From contig JAOTOL010001638.1 of assembly GCA_034440575.1 (NCBI GenBank), positions 1,290,001 through 1,354,000 on the forward strand: a stretch of 64,000 nucleotides of DNA, in the 5' to 3' direction. Positions 58,803-64,000 of the stretch are shown here, piece after piece; positions within the stretch are counted from its first letter, which is position 1, and each line of letters begins with the position of its first letter. This stretch comes from Imbricaverruca yamaguchii (taxonomy: Eukaryota > Arthropoda > Thecostraca > Neoverrucidae). Both the position numbers and the translations under genes were made by a program. Under the pieces are notes generated by a model that saw nothing but the letters and a program-made list of their open reading frames with translations, did not search any database and was not told where the DNA came from.

Positions 58803-58980
58803 AGAGGCGCAACCAACGATGGGGCATTCATTTTTTTATACACTGGATTAGGAAAAATGAGATTTGTATTATACAAAACGATAAACTTTCAGCGCGCTTC
58901 GCTCTCCGGAAGCGTTTTTTTATGATATTGTTTTTTGTGCTTTTTATCACCGCTAACGAAAATCCTGGCCGCGCTCCGAG
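58803..58980. mobile_element. Probable short MITE-like element related by its ends to 1075-1429
   Basis: The left end ACAGAGGCGCAACCA and the right end AATCCTGGCCGCGCTCCG resemble the terminal inverted repeats of the element at 1075-1429. The interior is AT-rich with GCGCGCTTCGCTCTCCGG. No clear target-site duplication is seen and the interior differs from the other copy, so this is tentative. Confidence 0.4.
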
Positions 58981-61555
58981 ATCATATCACAATTGTATTA
59001 CTAAGAATACGTAGTGGCAGGACTGACATGGGTGTGGCACGCCAAATTCTGATATAGTACAGCAAAAAAAAACTCGCGTGTCGTTTTACGAGTTGTCGTG
59101 TCGTGCCGCCGGGCCCAAAAGTGACAATTGTAATTGATAACTACACAACCATCTGTAGTTTCGCGGCGTGTAGTGGAGCATGTTTACTCACAAGAATGTG
59201 TGTCATAGTGGACAGTCCCCGCACCAGGATGCGATACGCGTCCTGTATGCAGCACGGTATAGGCTGCAGAGTGTAGACCGCACAGTGTAGACTGCACAGT
59301 GTAGGTTACACATTGCAGAATTAATATAAGATGGTAGCGTAGAACAAGACACACCTAGTACGGTCCACCTACCGCTCCGGTGCTGCACACTGCGTGGCTC
59401 ATTTGCCAATCTTATGGAAGACCATTCATATACATCAGCACTTATGCATGGCTGACTCCTTGAGTGCCCGCAAAACATTGCAAAATCATGTTTTTGCTAA
59501 GGGCTGCAAAACGCCCTGTCCTTGCCTATAGGTAAAGTGTCTGGATCATGCCACTGACTTTGAGACACTTCGAGACACACTGACTTGCAGGCGCCCAAAA
59601 AGGGTCGATCAAACTGGCCGATAGAATGCCTTATAGGAGCTCCACAGTACGGCAAAACCCGACCAGACCTCATGAGAGGTTCAAGTCTGATAGAAGGCAC
59701 AAATCCCACAGTGACCCAAGCTGGCATCGCCAGTCTTCCACGGCCGAGCGTGAAGCTCGGATATTGGGAATAAATACCAAGAAAATGAGAAATAGACTAA
59801 TTTCCATAGGCTTGTGCCTGACAATCAGTCTTCGAGTTCCGACCGTAATATTTTGAGGATGCAGAGGGCAAGCCTTCCGCGCCGCACTCCCTGTTGCAAC
59901 AAGCGTGGCGGAGAAGTAGGCGTCCTCAAACTCGATTGGTGATCCCATATGAAAGGACCACCAAACTCGATGAACCTCCCATGGGCGGATTCAAGCTTCG
60001 TCCAGGGGCGCATTCAATTTTTGTTTCACATAGACGAAGCGAAAATAACTATTTTGTGACACTTCTGCCTGGAGCCAGATAACTAAGACATAATATACAT
60101 TAATGAATAACTAAGGGTTCAGACATTTTCACCGCGTGCATCAACACTGTCCCTCCCACGCCACCAGGACCGCCCCTGCGACATCTGCCTGTAATACAAT
60201 TCCAGAAATACCGACCGCGTGCGTTTAAAAGTGTTCCGACTAGTTCTCACGTATGTATGTAATACAGTGGGGCCTCACAAAGCCGTCTACGTCACAAAGT
60301 CCCTCCGTCTACCCGGAGGTCGCAACACGCATATTTCACCACACAACAATCAGAGGCCAGATGATTGTTGCACCGGCTGAAGGGAACTGAAATGTGAAAT
60401 AATCACGGAATGCAAAATTGCTGCATCGAACACCTGTGTCCACGGTGTCAGTTATCTCTTGCAAGGTGCATACGACGAAATTCAAAGCCGAAATATCACA
60501 TCGGCATGGTTAAGCTTAGCACGTCATCTATCTGCGATGCACAGGTCTGATAGGTTTCTATAAGTGCCCTGAATGCTGTAAGCAAACTCCTCCATTCCAG
60601 AACGTGCAATATTGTGTACGCCGCGTTGTGTGGCTGCATGGTGAAAAGGCGTAACATCAGGCGTCTTGTGACCGCTTTTCCTCACCTGATTTTGGGAAGC
60701 ACACGCGCATACGGGCTGCCAGCGTATACAGCAGTATACAGCAGTATACAGCAGTACACCAGCCTGTCTCCGGGCCATCTGACGAGGTTCCACTTCTGGC
60801 AGGTACGCTCGAAGTGCAGACTGAAAACACCAGCTGTCCCTGGCGGGTGTCGGCCGGACAGGCTGACCACGCCGGGTTTGGGTTGTCGTAGTTCGTTGGA
60901 TCATTAGAAGGTCCCAGCAAGCGCAGCATAACTATAACTCTCGGCAACAACACGAACCTCTTGATTTGGGTAATATGCGCCGGATATGTCCTCAGGCTTT
61001 CTTTGTTGATCATTTAACGTATAGGGTATGCAGGCTATAACCAAAACACGATGTGCCTGGCGTAAAATGAGCACTATCCATCGCAGGACATATCCGGATG
61101 TCAGGATATTGACATGTCCGGATGTCCGGATGGACATGTGCGGACAGGGACACGCGCGCTTCCGACAGCGGCGACTATCGCCGTCATTTCCGAGAGGAGA
61201 CTCCCTGCAAGGGGTTGCAGGGCGACAGTGGCAATGGTGAAACCCAGCGCCACCCGCGACCGCTCCAGAGCCGCCGGCAGCCCCGCCCCGCCCCGCCCCG
61301 CCCAGCCCAGCCGCAGCCATGTTACCGGTCGACGCGCGGCTCGCGACTTTGCAACAGTAACGAGGCCCGCTGTGCGCCGCGTGGGGTTCGGCCGTGTCCA
61401 GGCGGTACTTCTCAGGCGTCGGCACGTGCCGCGGCGCCGCCGCCGGCGGCCGCCACGGCGCAGCTGGCGCAGCTGCCGCAGCTGCCGCTGCCACACCGTG
61501 CGCCGGTCTCCAGCCGGCCCGCTAACCGGGCCCATGTCCGGGTCTTTAGTCTCAG
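58981..61555. other. Long intronic stretch with small repeats only
   Basis: Contains short tandem runs: GCACAGTGTAGACT-like (59260-59325), TATACAGCAG three times (60727-60756), TCCGGATGTC (61090-61135), and a very GC-rich patch with CCCCGCC and CGCAGCTGC repeats (61270-61500). No recognisable gene. The alanine-rich frames at 61100-61540 follow from composition. Confidence 0.5.
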
Positions 61556-61765
61556 CGGCCTGTGTATGTCAGAGGTCCCCTAGGTACAGCACCAGTGTTA
61601 GTGTCGGATCAGGCTTCGGCGCCAGCGACCTGTGTATGTCAGAGGTCCCCTAGGTACAGCACCAGTGTTAGTGCAGAATCAGGTATCGGCGCCATTGACC
61701 TGTGCTATGTCAGAAGTCCCAGGTGCGGCGCCAGTATTAAAATTTTACCAGGTGCTGTAGCCCTG
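61556..61765. repeat. ~70-bp tandem repeat, about three copies
   Basis: Units with GACCTGTGTATGTCAGAGGT, CCCCTAGGTACAGCACCAGT and GTTAGTG. The third copy is diverged. Confidence 0.88.
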
Positions 61766-61859
61766 CGTATGCTAAAGATTCACTGGGTACGGGACCAGAA
61801 TTAGTGTCGAGTCAGGCATCGCATCAACGGACATTAGTTGCATGCGAGGAAGCCAAAGT

Positions 61860-62580
61860 TGGTTGGTGGACAGTTGGAGCCAGGGTAGACTGTTGTGGGA
61901 GCCAGGTGGACAGCTGCAGAATCCGGAGTGGACAGCGCTGGGAGCAAGGGTGCACAGTTGCAGGAACCAGGGACGGCCGATAGACAGTTGCAGGAGCCAT
62001 GGAAGGTCGGTGGACTGTGGTAGGAGCCAGGTGGACAGTTGCAGAAGGCAGGGAAGGTCGGTGGACTGTGGTAGGAGCCAGGTGGACAGTTTCAGAAGCC
62101 AGGGAAGGTCGGTGGACTGTGGTAGGAGCCAGGTCGACAGTTGCAGAAGCCATGGAAGGTCGGTGGACTGTGGTAGGACCCAGGTGGACGGTTGCAGAAG
62201 CCAGGGAAGGTCGGTGGACTGTGGTAGGGCCAGGTGGACAGTTGCAGAAGCCGGAAGGTGGTGATGGTAGGAGCCAGGTGGACAGTTGCAGAAGCCAGGG
62301 AAGGTCGGTGGACTGTGGTATGAGCCAGGTGGACAGTTGCAGAAGCCATGGAAGGTTGGTGGACTGTGGTAGGAGCCAGGTAGACAGTTGTAGAAGCCAT
62401 GGAAGGTCGGTGGACTGTGGTACGAGCCAGGTGGACGGTTGTATGAGCCGGGGACGGTCAGTGGACAGCTGTATGAGCTAAATGAACAACTGTAGGAACC
62501 AGGGTCGGTCGGTGGACAGCTGTAGGAGGCAGGTGGACAGCCGTAGAAGCCAAGTACAGTCGGTGGACGGACACGAAGGT
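61860..62580. repeat. 51-bp minisatellite
   Basis: About fourteen copies of a unit made of GGAAGGTCGGTGGACTGTGG, TAGGAGCCAGGTGGACAGTT and GCAGAAGCCAG. Central copies are highly alike; the ends decay. The Ser/Pro/Tyr-rich minus-strand frame across it (61772-62677) is an artefact. Confidence 0.95.
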
Positions 62581-63154
62581 CAAGGACAGTAGCCGGGCCG
62601 CTCACAGCGGCTAATGATGGGCGCGCGAGCCGACCGTGGCCCGCACACCGTATCGGTCCGATCACATGTCGGCACACTAATGTCGCCCGTCAGTACGCGC
62701 CGGGGGAAGACGGCCGGTATCTCGGCTTGTATCGCGCCACGCCGAACCCAGGCGGGCGGCCGTGGTGTCCTCAGACACGGCAGCCACGTCAACAGCGGCA
62801 GTTCAGCTCGACACCCGGCCATTTGTTCCTCCGTATCGGCCGGTGTCAGTTTGATGTCGGGTGATATTATCGTCCACGGTTTGGCAACGGAGGCGATTGC
62901 ATCGTTGGGCTAATGATGTGAGCACATTGGTAGTTGCTGTCCCCATGTTGGACAACATTTTATGTTCGCTTATTGTCCACTACGTTCAGTTTCCTCCACC
63001 ACCCGATGAACTTCACTTCTGCCTGCTGGGGCCATCCCGTGCATGCAACCTTGTAGTTTTTGGATGATTAGGCAGTTCACTCTTGGCTCGTTCATCTTGA
63101 GTTTATTCTGCTCGCCTCGCCAGATTGCCATGAGTATCACGCCCGGGCTGATGT
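62581..63154. other. Intronic spacer, nothing recognised
   Basis: Unique sequence. Confidence 0.45.
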
Positions 63155-63312
63155 GTTATGTCGTCACTTGACCCACCCTGACCTGGCTGCTGGCAACACT
63201 CTAACCTGATCTGAACTGACCTGGACTGACCTGAACGCTCCATTGTCACTTACCTCACCCTGACCTGGCTGCTGGCAACACTCTAACCTGACCTGCACTG
63301 ATCAGTCTCAAA
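63155..63312. repeat. Two-copy duplication with (CTGAC)-like repeats
   Basis: CACCCTGACCTGGCTGCTGG and CAACACTCTAACCTGA occur twice (about 63175 and 63256), mixed with CTGACCTGAACTGA pentamer-like runs. Confidence 0.85.
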
Positions 63313-63430
63313 TCAATTTGGTTCGGTCTCTCCTATGTTCGGGTCTGATCCCCGGGGTAAAACCTGACTGATTCTGACTGATGCGGTGATATCAGCAACT
63401 GGGCACCGTAGTAATTACCTGAACGGTGGT

Positions 63431-63445
63431 GGGGGGGGGGGGGGG
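63431..63445. repeat. Poly-G tract
   Basis: Fifteen consecutive G, preceded by GGTGGT. It lies about 150 bp upstream of exon g. Confidence 0.97.
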
Positions 63446-63474
63446 TGATGGGTGAGCTGAGTCACCAACTATTA

Positions 63475-63558
63475 ACTGCTGTCCTGACTACTCCCTGTAC
63501 CCGCCCATGCAGTTCACTTGCTATCCCGACTACGCCCTGTAGCCGTCCATGCGGTCGA
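63475..63558. repeat. ~42-bp duplication before exon g
   Basis: CCTGACTACTCCCTGTACCC-GCCCATGC and CCCGACTACGCCCTGTAGCC-GTCCATGC, each followed by G(T/G)TC(A/G)C(T/C)TG-like sequence. Two copies only. Confidence 0.75.
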
Positions 63559-63591
63559 CCTGTTTGACCTTGACCTGACGTGTGCCCGCAG

Positions 63592-63690
63592 AGCCGGCCG
63601 TCGGGAACTTCTCGGTGGAGGCGGGACCGCTGCTTGGAGATGAGGCATACGCTGGCGGCGGCGCCCGCGACTCTTCTGGACGGAGGATCG
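63592..63690 (+). CDS. Ddr: DDR exon g: extracellular juxtamembrane linker
   Basis: Two bases complete Glu after the TFES end of exon f. The 32 codons then read PAVGNFSVEAGPLLGDEAYA and GGGARDSSGRRI, with one base left over. It lies immediately after the discoidin-like domain, where DDRs have a poorly conserved linker before the membrane. Residue-level similarity is therefore weak, and the call rests on phase, strong splice sites (TGTGCCCGCAG; ATCG/GTGAGT), the uninterrupted frame and position. NFS at 339 is a sequon. The low-complexity G/A/S part fits a linker. The transmembrane and kinase exons should follow beyond the window. Confidence 0.8.
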
Positions 63691-64000
63691 GTGAGTGATC
63701 TCAGACACGGCCGCCTCAAACCTGACGCCACTGAGCTCCGAGGCCAGGGCCGTTTGGCGACGTCACCAACGCCAGCAGCAACAGGCTGAATGGGATGACA
63801 AGCCCTCCCAGGCTGCCGGCCTGTAGATTCAGCTGGAGTGCTATGAACATTGATGAATAGGCCAGCACAGCGACCTGTCTCGGCGGTGAGGTGTTATTAA
63901 GGTGTTATGCCATGTAGCTGTATTGGAGAACTTGGCTGAAGAGCAAAGGGTATCTGAGTTATCGATTTATTATTTGGGCTTAGGGGCGCATGAAGTGATT
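63691..64000 (+). other. Following DDR intron, cut by the window edge
   Basis: Starts with GTGAGT. No further exon recognised before the end. Confidence 0.6.

Noticed and set aside
58595..59014. 139-codon + strand frame
   Set aside because: AT-rich, unrecognised, and overlapping a probable MITE.
61772..62677. 301-codon minus-strand frame resembling a Pro/Tyr/Ser-rich structural protein
   Set aside because: Driven by the 51-bp minisatellite; adjacent frames show the same periodicity.

Overview
This window is metazoan genomic DNA. It holds spliced exons with GT/AG boundaries inside multi-kilobase introns, a tRNA-derived SINE family, a decayed non-LTR retrotransposon, a hAT-like short element, and very many micro- and minisatellites. 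No bacterial-type operon, rRNA or tRNA gene was seen. The one gene I can support is a discoidin domain receptor (DDR, collagen-receptor tyrosine kinase) on the + strand. Its sequence is clearly DDR-like but distant from vertebrate DDR1/DDR2, so an invertebrate (perhaps an arthropod) is likely. That taxonomic guess is inference only.

The DDR gene runs from 12021 beyond the right edge. Seven internal coding exons join without any phase conflict: 12021-12126, 16421-16652, 18461-18608, 29402-29578, 39760-39890, 40524-40731 and 63592-63690. They add up to 1101 nt (366 whole codons). They encode the whole N-terminal discoidin (F5/8C) domain (exons 1-3), the discoidin-like domain (exons 4-6) and the start of the extracellular juxtamembrane linker (exon 7). 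The signal-peptide exon upstream was not found. The transmembrane and kinase exons must lie beyond 63690. Exon numbers here count only exons visible in this window.

The rest is intronic or upstream DNA with an extraordinary load of tandem repeats: roughly 40 separate arrays, with units from 1 to about 300 bp. The largest is a 2.5-kb 15/20-bp array at 49.7-52.2 kb. Almost every long open frame in the window is a by-product of these arrays. Between them lie AT-richer stretches with no recognisable gene.

The most interesting structure is how repeats relate to the DDR splice sites. A four-copy 46-bp minisatellite supplies the acceptor and first 36 coding bases of exon 6. A roughly ten-copy 31-bp array starts inside the last 10 bases of exon 4 and repeats that exon's donor site. 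Degenerate duplications of the exon 2 and exon 6 ends sit just inside the following introns. The exon 2 acceptor abuts a CTGAA array whose motif also begins the exon. The boundaries of this gene therefore seem to have seeded, or been built from, minisatellites.
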